64,000 nt of DNA, taken from positions 1 through 64,000 of the forward strand of contig NW_019773587.1 in assembly GCF_001039355.2 (NCBI RefSeq). The letters are read 5' to 3'. The DNA comes from Lingula anatina (lineage: Eukaryota > Brachiopoda > Lingulata > Lingulida > Lingulidae). The notes beneath the pieces were generated by a model. The model was given only the letters and a program-made list of their open reading frames with translations. It searched no databases and was not told the DNA's origin. Shown here one piece after another: positions 1 to 13,510 of the stretch. Numbering within the stretch: the first letter of the stretch is position 1; every line of letters begins with the position of its first letter. A program made the position numbers and the translations under genes.

Positions 1-270
1 TTTTTTTTTCAAGCGATGTTTGTAGAGCAAATGAGGCCCAGTTCAGACCTGGTTAGTAGAGCTTTGATACAAATAAATGTGGATATTCTTTTGCCGATTT
101 TCATCCCCTATAGGCAGATTTGACGCCCACTCTCTCCATATAACCTTTTGATCTGTAGGTGTTTATACAGGAGGTGGGCAATGACCTGTCAGCACTGTTT
201 TTTTTTTTTTTTTTTTTTTTTTGATTCTGCGACGTGGTGAACGTTTTGGAATTTGATGTAAATTAATCTC

Positions 271-307
<37 letters not shown>
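271..307. repeat. (GA)n microsatellite
   Basis: About 17 GA units lie directly beside the donor of the exon that ends at 357. Confidence 0.9.
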
Positions 308-309
<2 letters not shown>

Positions 310-356
310 AGTTGGTTTACTCTGCGGATAAAATCAACCAAAACAGGGATACTTAC

Positions 357-1545
357 CGGTTTGTGATTGGCAACTTCCGCTTTGTTCCAAAGCCTGCGCC
401 TTGACAGTTTGGGCAGCAGTAGATGAGGAAGATGGGTCGGACTGTTGCGAATAGAAGCTACCCCATCCTTATGTCTCTCTGTCGTCCCTGCCACTCGGCG
501 GCTGAAATTAAAGAAAAATACATACACATAAAAAGAACTGGAAATGAATGCTATTGGAGGATGTTACATGGATGAACGCGTATTTCAACACCGGAGTAAG
601 TAGTATATTGCGTGTTTGTATGAAAGACACAATATTTTTGATGACAGGTCCCCGACAAGGGTTTATAACTATACGGGTAAGACCGTGACCAAAATACCTA
701 AAACAGAAAACGAAACCGGTAAAAGCGCAAACAAAAGCGGGGTTCTAAAATAACCCAAAAATAAAAGCTCAGTTTTGCATATTATCACGAAACAAAAAGC
801 TACACAGGAATGCGTGGCGCACCCTTCCCCAAAAAACAGAGTATTTTAGGCAGTTTATAGATCTATCAATATTAACATCATGGATAACTCCATATTACAT
901 CATGGATTGTTTCTCCGAAAAAGATGGCCTCCGTGCAGTGCGATGTTTCTGTACATGGCCTGTTAATTTCGTGTCTCGGATACGTAATCGCAGCAGACGG
1001 TCCTCAATTGCTTTAAGTCTCCTCTCGCTCTTCTTGCCGGGTTTGTACAGACAATCAATGCACTGCGATCCTCGAATTAGCCACATCTCTGAACGAGTCG
1101 CTGCGTATTCCTTCATCCGCGTGATAGGTGTGTCCTCACTGTGGGGGCTTGTAAAATGTTGTAATTGACTCGAACCATTTTAACGCGTTAGTTACAGACA
1201 CACAGTGCGTGTACAACAGAAGTCTTTGTCTGTGGTTGAATGATTTCCCCGGCTGTCATTCAATCTGTGTCTCAGCCTTCACCGAAACTATCAGAATTTT
1301 AAGAAATATAACCGACCCTGATCGAGGTCTCACCACAGGCTGCGTTCAATGTTTTTAGGAAGACCGAAAGATAAACACATATCTTGCATTCTCCATATGA
1401 CGTGTCTCATCTGCAGATACAACCCTATCACTACTGAAGGTAGTGGTTTTGGTTTCACCGCACGTAAAGCCCTCCGTGTAAAGACTTCAGACCAACGTGT
1501 CGCTCTCGAGGATGACAGGGCGTCAGGCGCGCGGATCCGGGCCAT
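357..1545 (-). CDS. Unrecognised multi-exon gene, probably running off the left edge
   Basis: I do not recognise this protein. Three open segments on the minus strand join in phase: 1545-1334 (starts ATG, 70 codons plus 2 bases, donor GTGAGA), 1138-899 (acceptor CCCCCACAG, 79 codons plus 2 bases) and 501-357 (acceptor TTTAATTTCAG, donor GTAAGT). Together they give about 199 residues, rich in Arg and Lys, with no membrane segment or signal peptide. The middle exon is basic and contains a Cys-x-x-Cys (QCIDCLYK). If its weak donor (GTAATA at 898) is not used, translation stops at 895 and the protein is 151 aa. The strong donor at 356 implies at least one more exon further left. The ATG may be internal, because the frame stays open upstream. 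Splice-phase agreement across three exons is the main support. Confidence 0.5.
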
Positions 1546-4147
1546 GAAGGCTACTTTAATTACGTGCACACGTTGACAGAAATGTGAGAGATTTATGTAA
1601 AAAATTATAGTTGATTGTAGCAATGTGGCAATCAAGCAAAAAAAATTTTCGTTTCAAAAAAGTTCTATGTGCTGCAATTAAGATTGATCAAATTGAGTGC
1701 TTCAAGTTTTAAAAATCTACACAGATAAAGTATTCTTCTAATGGTTGTATTGAAATTTGACTTTCCAGCAGCTTAATTGTTTATAAACTTTGACTTAATT
1801 CTGGGTCAAGTACGTGCAGAACGGTGGACGCACGACTATTCAGCGTCTATATGCATCATGAAAGATAAACAAAATGTAACATATGGTGTTTGCAAAAAGT
1901 GTCCTTAAATTTTGTTTAAATCTTCACCTCCTTCATTTGGCCTCACCGGGACGCATATGTACATTAAATTTAAGCTTCACTAAGACTAGTCTTGTTCATT
2001 TAGAATGGTGGTTTAAAAATGATAAAATATACATCCGAACTATTTAAAAAAGAAAGAAGAGGTTTATTTTTAATGTCATTTACTTGTACTGCCAAGTACA
2101 AAATTAACCAAAACGATTTCATTTCCTTATTTTCCTCTTGCCTTGTATCCCCTTCACTTTCTTTCTTTCGAATTTTCGCCCAGCTAAGATCCCATCTTCT
2201 TAGTTATTGCCGTCTACTATCGAAGCAGATTTAAACGCACAAACCAATACAAATAGAATTTGCTTCAAAAGTCTAATTTGTTCTTTCAGCACTGACTCCC
2301 TTTTGTAACAGTTTAGTATTACAAAACTAACTGTTGCGGATCAGAAATCATCATCCTCTGATCACATATCGTATAACCATAGCAACCTCATAGCAAACGC
2401 GGTTTTTGGCGGCCAGCATCAGGCTCCAAAATCACTGACCGCTGACTGCAGGTCATCAGGCGTGAACCCCAACCGTTGGATCCGACTCATTAGTCAATTT
2501 GCTCCGAAATTAGTGCGGTTTTGTTACCCACAAGGAACGGCATGTGGTTTTCAAAAATTGACAGCTTTGGTGGAACTCTCTGAGATCTCACGATAGGAAA
2601 ATGTACAGAGTCAGTTTCCCCGAGCAACTGATTAATACAACTGGTGCACGACGTCTGTACCAATTAACTACTGTATCTGCAAACTATTACGCAATCTTTG
2701 TAGTGTCATTTTGACAAGTTTTTTTTTTGCGAAAACCTGGTCTATGGACTTTCGACATCTTCCCGCCTTTCTCGTTTTCAATTCATGGGATTATAAATAA
2801 CGAAAAAAAGTTTAAATTGTGTTAACTCTTTTTTCTTTGTCTTTGTTTTTGCGGGCAATCAGTACACACTACATCACAAAGTTAATTATAAGACTATGGT
2901 CAACACGTTGAGCTTTTATTAGAGTTTTTGGCATATCAAATTTCGCAACCAACACGCATTACGCTCCCCCCCTCCCAAAAAAAAAAAAAACAACACAAAG
3001 TCCTTGTCACCGAGGATTTCCTGTCATATTCGAATAACTGCATTTGTGTAGTTTAATGAAAGTCTTTAACTTTACTGTGGGTAGGCGTGAAAGCTCTTAA
3101 TCGCTCCACTTAAGCCAGAGAACTGGTATTTGGTTCTGATATTTGATGACCTCAGTATTTTTATCGAAGGTGTCTCACATGTAACGTATATTTGAGAAAG
3201 TTCCCACATTTTGTTCAACAGATATTTGATACATGCGTACATCCGTAGACACGCATCCAACGTAAAGCCACATAATTCACCTAGCCTCTATGTCATATGT
3301 CAGCCAATATATATTGTCAGTGATATCATACCGAATAGACATTAATCAGTATATGTTTACATTATAACGTCGTCAGGATTTAAAAAGAGTCACAGCAGGG
3401 ACGAAAAGGTCCTTGGCGACAGGTAACAACAGCAGGAACCTGTGTCATCACAGTAAGCTAATACAAGAGGACCGTCAACGAAGTGTTCTGCGTTTATTTA
3501 TGAGTAGGGAATACCATTTGCGTTCCGCGTGATTGGTCTTATTTTTTCGAGCATGATGCGTTATTTGAGCCCAATATTCTGCGTGAAACGCTTTAATCTT
3601 GGTGTTTGGTGTTTAAGGAGGACGGGGGGGGGGGGGGGGGAGGGGGGGTCCCTACCCTCATTTATTAACTAGTGCCATTTTGTGAAAGTGTCAGGGAGAG
3701 GTTGATGGAAGAGAAGGGCGAACGGCAACATCATGGCTGAAGTAGTGTTTAATCCTTATCATATTTTCAAACAAATTTTGATATCTTCCTCCATTTTTAC
3801 ATGAATTAAAACTTAAATATTCACCAACTCATTGTGTAAAAGGAATGATTTGTTGGGGGAGGATATAAAAACTTAAAACATATAAATATATGGAAGACTG
3901 TAAAATTAAAATTGTATATAATACCTGCAAGTAGTATATTTTGTACAAATGGTGCTTCCTTCACATCTGTTGCTGTGTAAATTACACTGACTGTAGATGC
4001 AGTAATAAACTCGGGTTCGCTAATTTCCCTCTGGCATTTGTCATTTTGATGAATTGCAAAACAATTCAAAGTATGCGTGTATAATAACTAAATCTGATTT
4101 ATCTGTAAGCTTATGTTGATTGTTAAAGCATGGTGTTAAGGAACTGC
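1546..4147. other. No supported gene
   Basis: AT-rich sequence with short accidental open frames. It has a poly-A/C patch near 2966-2992 and a G run at 3625-3648. A possible minus-strand exon end with donor CAG/GTATTA lies near 3929, but I could not place a matching start. Confidence 0.5.
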
Positions 4148-4759
4148 CTACCTCTTGTATGTGTCCTCCCTGTGCCCGCGTCTGAGACGCATCTTCTTCT
4201 CATCTGGTTCTATCCCGGGGTCGTTCCCCGAGGCGCAGGACCCGGGGGTACACCTGGGACTCCATTCCCAGGGGCTGCTCCCTGGGGTGGAGTTTTGACT
4301 ATGTTGTGGGGTACACCCGGGCGTGGCCCGAGAACGAGGGGTGGAGCTATTGGAACTTGGAGAACTCCCCAGAGATTGGCTCAAAGATGGCAGTCGTCTG
4401 TTGAGCATGGCCTTTCGTAAATAGATAGCAGCATCTTGGTTCCTATGGTCCAAAGACACTCGGGACAGTAGATTTTTGGTGTCCCTAACTTTTTCTGTCA
4501 GTTGAGAGAAGCTTTTCAGCTGAGACCTCTTAGCTATCGAATCCGCTCGCGGTCGTAAGATCCCTTCTGTCATTTTTAGATTTTGAGCATTAAGAATCTC
4601 CATTCTTTTTGTCTCATTTATCCTGTTCACTTTCGCCACAGAACCCACCCAGTGATCCAAGGCGGCGCTTTGATGTTTCCGCGCAGACGACAGCGACTTG
4701 GGTCGTCTGCCTGGGAAATAAACCTGTTTCTGCGGGCCTGTATAGATATTCATATCCAC
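4148..4759 (-). CDS. Unrecognised Ser/Pro-rich protein, first coding exon or single-exon gene
   Basis: An open frame of 203 codons on the minus strand. The N-terminal 125 residues are basic and look like a folded or helical region (the motif FPGRRPKSLSSARKH near residue 15, then a stretch rich in Lys, Gln and Asn). Residues 125-190 are low-complexity Ser/Thr/Pro with repeated TPG and SSP motifs. The last residues are basic (KKMRLRRGHRED). The stop at 4148-4150 overlaps a plausible donor (AAGAG/GTAGGC), so the exon may continue by splicing and the true C-terminus may differ. The reading frame also has higher GC than its surroundings. I cannot name a family; the composition would suit a cytoskeletal or nuclear protein, but that is a guess. 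Confidence 0.5.
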   Translation of the reverse strand: MDMNIYTGPQKQVYFPGRRPKSLSSARKHQSAALDHWVGSVAKVNRINETKRMEILNAQNLKMTEGILRPRADSIAKRSQLKSFSQLTEKVRDTKNLLSRVSLDHRNQDAAIYLRKAMLNRRLPSLSQSLGSSPSSNSSTPRSRATPGCTPQHSQNSTPGSSPWEWSPRCTPGSCASGNDPGIEPDEKKMRLRRGHREDTYKR

Positions 4760-7700
4760 GGGTCCTGCCTTGTTTACAGACTGTTACTCAGCAACTGGAA
4801 GAAATAATGGAATAACGTGCCATGTTTTACATCAATTACAATGATTTAATAACAGTAGCCACGCCATAGCGTCCATTCCGGACGCCGCATCACCTGCCAA
4901 GAATGGTTAAAACTCACCATTTCGCTATTGCACTTGTGACTGTTGTCATGTTTATTTTTCCGTGCATTCTAGCGTTCATTTATTCAACTGTTGCTATCAT
5001 GGCAATCACGCGTTAGAATAAGCGGTGGTCAGTTGAATGTTATTTTTGCCATATTAATTGGAACACTTACTACGTAACTAACTCACCGTGCAACTGTACT
5101 CCAGGTTGACACAACCCATGCGCCTTTGCCGCCTGCTCTGTATTGATGTTTGTCTGACTGGATGTGTGTACGTATATACCTGTTTATCTTTCTATTTATT
5201 TTTCTTTCTTTTCATCTTGTGCGGTACACATAGAAGACTCTCCTTTGATTTATTTGTCACGTTTCATGAAAAACAGTCGGAGATGAAGTGAAATAAAAGC
5301 TTTGTTTCTATTTTATCTAGCTGCCCATTCCTCTCGTTTTGACTCATCTCAGTCTTCATACTTCCCTGTTAGTTCTATTCATATTCCTGTGTGAAAGCAA
5401 TCAGAAAAAAAGTCTCTCAGGATGCCAGGAAAGTATCTGAAGTTAACAATAACGTCAGGGACGACAATTCAGAAAACGTGGGGTGGTAGGAAAGAAAGAC
5501 CGAGAGAGAGAGAGAGAGAGAAACGAGCAAACAAGCAGCGTCTTTAGAAAATACAAAGGGGACAATAAATCGTGTTAGAAGAAATTAAATATAGATTTGC
5601 ACATAAAGGGCGAGAGTACTTGTGACACGATTTGACCGTAGTTAGGCTGCTAGCATTCACTGCCTTTTCACAAAATCTCTTTTTTATTTAGATAAATTAG
5701 AAAACCAAAGAAATGATTATAAACTTTAAAATTAAGTCGTATTTAATGCAAATAAAGCCGCTTCCCCGTTAACTGCAATTTCATTGCGTCATGTGTATTA
5801 ATTTAATTCTTTATATTTTAGCCTTTTAGATTTTTGGGTTATGAAGTTAATGCAAGAGTAACATACTCACGTTGTCTTGCAGTTGACCCTTTAGTGGTGT
5901 CCAAGGAAAATGAGTGATCTGAAAAAAATATGAATAGATAAATAAACAGAGCGACAAAAATTAAGATATTTGCATTTCAATATTCTTCGCAGTCGAAAAG
6001 TTTCAATAATGCTAATAAACACAACTAAATGAGAAATATTTCAATTTAAGCAATATGCAATTTAAGCTATAAGAATTTAAGGCCTAAATTCTCATAGCTT
6101 AAATATCGGACAAACTCTGACTACTGTGCTTGTTCGCGAGTTATATATGAACATCGTTCAGTTTTTACAATCTGTCTCTAATCAAGCGGTTGGTAATGTG
6201 ATGTTTCAATCTGTGTGATCAAGAAACAAAATTCGCTTCTCTGTTTTCTAAATCAGAAATATCGATATCCCTTTTTCCTGCATCAAAGGAAGTCCGGGTA
6301 TTTTGCCGAAGCGACGTATATATTCGATTAGCCGATGTATGAATACGGATTTTTTTATCATCATGAAAGAGAGCATACAAGACGAGTTCAGTTCGACAAA
6401 CTGCTTACTCAACATGAAGCCTCTAGATTGATAAAACTATGTACATTTTTACTCACAAGAAAGAAAGTTCTCTGTCTCGTGACAGCAACAGCGTCTAGTC
6501 AGCAAACAAATGCCACATGCAACGCCACGTGTTACATTATACCAGTGAGAAAAAAGATGTTTTGTGTATGATTGGGTGCAATTATTGCTTCTCTCCATTT
6601 TTTCTTTCTTTTTTTCGATTGTTTTAGACCATGCTCGTTAACTGGCAGTCGGTGTGAATTATACCATGTATTATAAGCACAGCACAGAGTCGGGCGCACA
6701 CGGTGGGATATCCGCTGAGCTACCCGCCTCGCCAAGACTTCGGATGTAATTTTCGTACTCAAGTCGACTTCATATACTACAGATACACGATACGTCTACT
6801 TATGCAACCGCAGAGACAAAAAATATATCAAACAGACAATCCGATCCTTCTGAAACTGATACTTCAGCTTGTAATTCACCGAGTACGTGGGACTTCTCAA
6901 ACAGATATAAAACACTTGACTTCAAACCAAAGCTGACTTTCAAAAACTTTGAATGATCATAACTAGTCCATTAGTCTCAGCTGCATTTATCTAGACCCCG
7001 ATAAAAAGCGATTTACAACTTGACGCAAAGCCCCAGTGTAGACACTGAAAAGGGAGACTGTTTTCCACAAAAATATTCAAGAATTTAAAACAAATAGCTA
7101 ACGTCTTTTCAATGTTTACAAATGTTGCAACATTTTTTTTTGAATGGTGAAGTTTCCGCCTTGTTCACAACCGTGAATTCCAGACAAAAATAAATCTTAA
7201 ACGTTGACTCAAGTAATTTTATCTTCTGCCTTTTTCGCTATATTTTTTCATCTTAAAATCTAGACTATTATCTTCATACTTAAAAATGATCAGCACTTTT
7301 TTCAACAAAGTAACATATATTATTTTACACACTGGAGAGTTCCTTACCTTGACTTACGACCTTCACAATTTCTGACACGCTTTTCGGGTAATTTGTTCTA
7401 AAAAACGCGCACCTGATGACGTTAATGAGGATGTCACGTCCCACGTACATACAGTAGTGCCGTCATATTTGCAGCAGTGAGACGAATTCCACATCCGGGC
7501 ACTAAAATCACAAACTCTTGATCGCGAGAGAAAAAACGTTGGGTGGTGAAATTAGCGACATGAATATTCCATAATACTCGGATATTATTACTCCATAATA
7601 CCACTGAAGAATTGCCCAATGTTCTTTTAGCGTATATCGTTTCATCCTAATTGTTATCCACATGCAGACGAAGCATGCTCAACTGAAAACTGGTAGTCTG

Positions 7701-9397
7701 CCACTCAGTTATCCGCTTTGTCCATAGATACAGTATATTATAGGTGTATCTTTAATATATATTTTGGGTGAACTAGGGTGAACCTACACGTACAGGTCAA
7801 ATAAAGACTAAAAGAACTGACGTTCTCTACGTACGAAATAACCGTGGCAACAATCATCAAGTCGGAGGGCACACAGCATGCGGTCCATGGGATTACCTTT
7901 GAACTCCATACATCCATGACAAGGGTGTGACTTGCTTGGGGTAGCGGCAATCAAAACTGATGAGTTTGCCGTCTAGATCGAACCATCTGGTGTGAACGCG
8001 TCCACCATGACCTTATCGGGCTTTAATATCTCCGTGTTATCATCCCCTGTCTTGTCAATGATGTGTATTTTAATTAAAATGTACATCTACCTATAGAAAT
8101 AAGGATAAAGATATTTTTGCTGATGGTCTAACTAAGCCTTGAGGACCCAAATAACCCCCATATATGCTTAATGACAAAATAAATTACCCTACCTACCCGT
8201 CCTTAAGTAAATATTATTGCAAAACTGTCTTTTCCTGCCATAGATTGATCATTCTTAATAGCCATATGATTTTAAGGTCAAATATTTTCTTCTCTTGTTG
8301 CTAGTGGTAACTCATGCAAATAGCGACTTTGTTTGTAAAAAACAAATTCCATACTCGATGGATTTTTGACACCAACACCGAGACGTATGATGCAGAATTC
8401 ATTTGTCCGACCAGTTTGGAAATGTTTAATAGATTCAAACTTTCTAGAGTTTTTTTAATCAAAACACACTTTTCTTGACAACGAAGTTCAGCTGTAGCCT
8501 TTTTTTGTCACAGTTAACTAACAGCAAAGAGAACAGAAGGAAAGGATTAAAGAAATCTGGGTCCGTTAAACAAAACTAAGTCACAAAAGATTTGTTTTGA
8601 TGGTCCCATTGACGATAAAAAAAGCAATTTCTTGGAATCAAAATATTTTTTGTTTGTTTGTTAAATATGTAAATTTGTCTCGATTGAATGTATGATCTAC
8701 GTTCACCAAAATAAGTTATCACTTACAAAGGTAAGAGATTTAAATGAAGCTCTAACGTCCCAGACAACATGTATGAAGTGAGGCTGAACATTTTTATGCA
8801 TTAGCGGAATAAATTAACACTATCATTAGAAATTTGGACAATTAATGTTCTGAGAGAAAAAGTGAAGCAGAAAAGGGGAATTTTGGCATTCTGGGAGAAT
8901 ACCGTAAAGGAAATAATTCGTGCTAATATATATCTGGGGGGAAGAACCTCTTACAATATTGCCAAACTCAAAGTTACAGTATTCTTACATGTGTCTATAT
9001 ACGTTTATAAAGACAAATTATATGTCCACCATCACCACCAATAAAATCTTCACTTGCTTTTTTTAAATAGTGAAACGTACAGAAAGTGTGGTTGTGCTTT
9101 GGGGCCTGCATGGATATTAAAAAAAAAAGAAAACAGGTGTCAATCGTCACCATTGGATAAGAAAGAGGGTTATAATTCTGTGGCACAAAATGACATTGTT
9201 ACCATTAACAACATTCATTCACTGCCAAAACGTATCAACACGAATTCCCTTTAAATGCACTAAATACCCAAGACGCTGTGTTTTATGTAAACATCTTAAG
9301 GTTACTGTGGGTCCTGAGGCAGGTCATTGAATCTAGATCGTTCTATTCACGAAGCACATAGTAACAGGAAGTTTGTTTGTAAATTATGATTTGATAT

Positions 9398-9398
<1 letters not shown>

Positions 9399-9441
<43 letters not shown>
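9399..9441. repeat. (GA)n microsatellite
   Basis: About 21 uninterrupted GA units. Confidence 0.95.
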
Positions 9442-9444
<3 letters not shown>

Positions 9445-9654
9445 GATAGATGCGCTGTTGAGAAGCATATAATCATTGAGAATACCACTATTTTAAAACG
9501 AAAATACATCTACCCTGCCAATAAGTTACGTTGGGCATTCGACCTACATATCAGTTACTGGTCGATTTTATGACAATGAACTTTTGCGAATCGTATTGCG
9601 TTTCTTCTGTCTTCATTATGTGACAGTGCATCATCTGCATGTGTTTATAGTACG

Positions 9655-9659
9655 CCAGA

Positions 9660-9697
<38 letters not shown>

Positions 9698-9700
9698 TGG
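9655..9700. repeat. (GA)n microsatellite, interrupted
   Basis: GA units with a single GATA interruption. Confidence 0.9.
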
Positions 9701-11740
9701 GGGTAGAGAGGGAGGGTGAGAGAGGGGTAGGAGTTACATTATACGCCCTGTAAAACGAGGCATGGGGGAGCCAAATTGCTGAGTATAAGTAAAATGAGGC
9801 ATAATATATGGAGTGGTCATTTGAGATTATTGGATATCACAACAGACAAATAAATAGTATTGCCAAAAAGCGGAAAGAAGGTCAACGAAAAGGTTCCACC
9901 CGGTCTATCACTTCAATCAATCACTTCAATCAATCAATTGATCAATCAATCAATCATCCAACCAATTTTATCAATTAATTGACCATATATTTTACCTGAG
10001 TGTGTCATCCACTTTTTAAAGCAATAGGCCACTGAAGAATATCAATAACAATTTAACAAAGAACAGCAAGAAAATGTTGTAAAAAGCTGCTGAATTGCAT
10101 CAGTTGAGCTTTAGTCACTACATATTTTACCGGTGTTTTTATGCAGATAACTCAACCAGCTGAAACGTATATTTTCTAGAAAGCTGTCATTTCTTTGAAA
10201 TAATTAGATAATCGTCTAGGTCAGTTGTCGGGTGCGGCTGATGTGCATTGCGCCATCTGGTGACCTCTAGTGTAACACATGCTTTGTCACAATTACTACA
10301 GTGAATAACAATAAAAACGGACGTTTACCAAAACTAGGATTTCTGCAAGCCGCGACGACATTTGATATTTTATTGTATTCGATTATATTTTACAGGATTA
10401 ATTTATCATTACAGGTATATGTAGCATGGGTTTACATATGTTACTTTGACATTTATGACATTTGATTGGAATAATTATTAACTCGTTTATATCTCTTTTG
10501 CACGGAAAAGAAAATATTGAGGAATTTCCAGCTGTTGCAGGGCTACTATAATTTACAACCTGAAAAAACTGAGTTTAAATATCACTGAAAACAATAACAG
10601 AAAAATCAGTTATCACGCTATGAGACCAACGCAAAGGTGGCAAACTTTTGAGTCCAGGGACACTTAAAACACAGCGCTGGATAAAAAAAAGTTACGAGGA
10701 AGGTCAGTACTATGTAAATACAGCAATATCAATAGCTTAAGTCCGAGACAGCGGTGATTACGGGCGCAAACTGAGTTCGCCCTGGAGATTATCAAAACCT
10801 TTTAATCGTGAGCCAAGCATACAGAGAAGGCAAGTAATTAATATAGCACGCGTCACCGTGTTTCTTTTGTAATTCAGCGTATATGGTCTGTATACTGACG
10901 CAAGAATGATAAAAACTAAGTTTTGGTGTTGATAAGAGAGAGAAGTTAGCGACACGAAAAGGTCTACATTTAGCTATGGAGATTTTACCAGTAACATTAC
11001 ACTTTGACGCGTGAATGTTTTTCGTGAAATCAAATGACTGCTCCGTGGGAGTTCACTCTACACATCAACTACATGATTTCAGAAATGTGTTTCAAGACCA
11101 TGTTCACAAGACATGATAGTTACAGAAAGTCGAAAAAAGTACATTTGTACGGAAAGTTAATACAGCCAACTAATATAGTAGCCCTGATAATTGCATCTTG
11201 CGAAATAACCGCGACTCAGACGCTATTGACAAGAATTTCAAGGCGATAGCCAAAATTAATTGCCCAAAGTTATCGCTCTTTCTTCGCAGCGAACTGATAA
11301 ATTGTGATGCACAATTAACGATACACTGGGTAAACACAAATCAAAATAGTCTTTTGTGCTGTGTAATGCACCAAGACCAGAAAAACGCTACCCTGATTTT
11401 TTTTTCATTTTGAATTTGAAAATAAGGTCTATTTCTCTCAGAGAGAAAATGGAGCTGCCGGTAAGTAATGAGATACAAGTTGATCTGAGACTGATTGTGA
11501 GAAAAAAAAAAGATTTTTGATTCTGCCTGTTTCATAAGTAATGAATTTTATACATGTAATTACTAACGTATCCAACACTAGAAATTGAATGATGTGTTGA
11601 ACCGATTAGTTATTTTTGATGTCGATGAAATACATTTACTACATGTTTATCCAAAATATTGCCATTTATCATTGTCTTTTTATAAAAAACAGAAGCTACC
11701 CTGGTGGCCCCGCATTATTTCTAAACCTTTTAACTGAAGG

Positions 11741-12351
11741 ATGAGACACACGGGAACATTTGTAGTGAACGGTGATACCACCAAACCCAGCGACAAATAT
11801 CGTCAACGCCATGAATACAGCGACTCCTACTTGTTTGAAGACTCTTCTACCATAGACACACTGGAACTACCGCAAGAGGGAGTCATGTCCAAGAAAACAC
11901 TTTATAGGTAAAGTTGTTCATTGCAAAGCCAATACTTAAGCAGTTCACTGGATTTTAATGGAGAAAACTTTGATAGTTTGCAAAGAAGTTAATCGTATCA
12001 AGTTTTATATGTTCTTTCCCATTGTCTCTCTTAAAAAGTAAAATAGGCTAATATATACAACTATATTGTCAAAAGCAAGGCATGGTAGAAAAGCAGCCAC
12101 ATCTGTTTTAATAAAACGACCAGTTGAGCGACCATTATTAATGAAGTTAACATAAAGAAGAAGTAAAATTCTCTTCAGGTCCACCATGACCAAGATGCTG
12201 TGCGGGTTGTACGCACTGATCATAGTATGCCTGGCAGTTGTGTTCCCAGTCACCGAGGCCTTGACACAGATAGAAAGGAACTTCAAGTACTATGTGCAGG
12301 TGAGTTCTACATATGTCACAAAATTACATATCAAACCACACACACACACAA

Positions 12352-12403
<52 letters not shown>

Positions 12404-13384
12404 GGAGAGGTGGAGAAAGAGGGAGAGTGAGAAGGCGGGTGAGTGATAAATGCACAGTTCACAGTTCGTGTGGGAAGTCTATTTACAAAGGTAAATGATG
12501 TCAAGTTAAAGGTGAGCAAAAATATTAACAAGTGTCCCCAGAATTCAGCTTAATCGTGGTATTCTTGTTTTGCATTGTTTTATAAATATATTTATTTTCT
12601 TATAAACCACCCCATCTTATATAATCCTGTTATCACCACAGACATACTACAGTACTTTCTCGTTCCCTACACCAGATTTTCCAGCTGTACATCTTCCTGG
12701 TCTCCCTGGTGTTCCTGCTGTACGTTCACATGTTTCTCCTCCGCCAAGGAGAGGGCGACAACTTCAACAATAACATCACGTTGTCTTCTCCCTACGTGGT
12801 CTCCGTACGTGACATCAGCCAGCCACAGCAGACGACAGCCGGCGGGGGGCGGGACGAAAGCAGTAACGTCACGGAGGAGGAGTCCCCGACGTCCTCCAGT
12901 CCCGTGAACAACCTGAGAGATGGCGTCTTGGAGACGGAGATGCTGGGGGATGTGCCGTTTACAACACACAGCGGAACGGCTGTCAATTTCTACCTGCGTC
13001 TAGGAGCTATAGGTAGTTCAATTAAAGAAAAACTAGTTCGACTGGTAAATCCTATTGAACCATACTGAGGCGGGCATTTTTCTTTGTGACTTTGCAATGA
13101 AGTATCTAATAGTGTTTCTAGTATTTTAAGGTGTAAATTAGTGCATGTATATGATAATGGTGGGTAAATGCATGCAAATTGTTAACAGTATTTTGTAATG
13201 TTATATTTTTCTATTCTTCCCAGTGTTTGGAATAGGAAGCATGATCCACAATGGTTTCCGCATTGCCCAGTACTTCCAGTTTGACCGCGTGCTGCAGTGC
13301 GAGAGCGCCCTCTATATAGTTGTCAACGCGCTCCACCTTTTCTTCACGTTCTTTCAGACATTCTTCATATTCAAAAATCACTCG
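11741..13384 (+). CDS. Otopetrin-like proton channel, N-terminal part (helices 1-4)
   Basis: Otopetrins are proton-selective channels of the plasma membrane with 12 helices in two six-helix halves. Four exons join in phase: 11741-11907, 12179-12299, 12676-13012 and 13224-13384, all with GT/AG ends. The start ATG follows an in-frame stop. Residues 1-56 are hydrophilic. Exon 2 carries helix 1 (LCGLYALIIVCLAVVFPVTE). Exon 3 carries helix 2 (LYIFLVSLVFLLYV) and a long polar linker rich in Asn, Ser and Glu. Exons 3-4 carry helix 3 with the family signature (FYLRLGAIG then FGIGSMI) and helix 4 (LFFTFFQTFFIF). The last donor (TCG/GTAAGA) is intact, yet I find no exon for helices 5-12 before the convergent DHRS11-like gene. 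Either a long intron runs past it, the 3' part is lost, or the assembly is broken. Intron 2 contains a CA/GA microsatellite. Confidence 0.85.
12336..12401. repeat. (CA)n(GA)n microsatellite
   Basis: Compound repeat just after the donor of exon 2 of the otopetrin-like gene. Confidence 0.95.
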
Positions 13385-13510
13385 GTAAGATAGATTTTGT
13401 CGATATCTAACATCTTTTGGTTTAATTTCATGCCACAAAAAAGACAATTAAGAGCTAAATTATAAGGAATGCAGCACAGGCTTCAAACAACTGCGCATGT
13501 GCGAAAAGTG

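Larger units (their letters stand above)
4760..11740. other. Intergenic stretch, microsatellites only
   Basis: I see no exon that I can defend here. Visible items are (GA)n runs at about 5502-5521, 9399-9441 and 9655-9700, and a short run of CAAT tetramers near 9920-9955. Open frames of 60-80 codons occur on both strands but lack splice context and coding character. Confidence 0.5.

Noticed and set aside
12186-12498. Arg/Glu-rich proteins read across the CA/GA repeat
   Set aside because: Translation of a microsatellite after the true donor at 12300.
12667-12986. Open frames on the minus strand opposite otopetrin exon 3
   Set aside because: They are antisense shadows of the real exon, whose frame, splice sites and family motifs agree on the plus strand.
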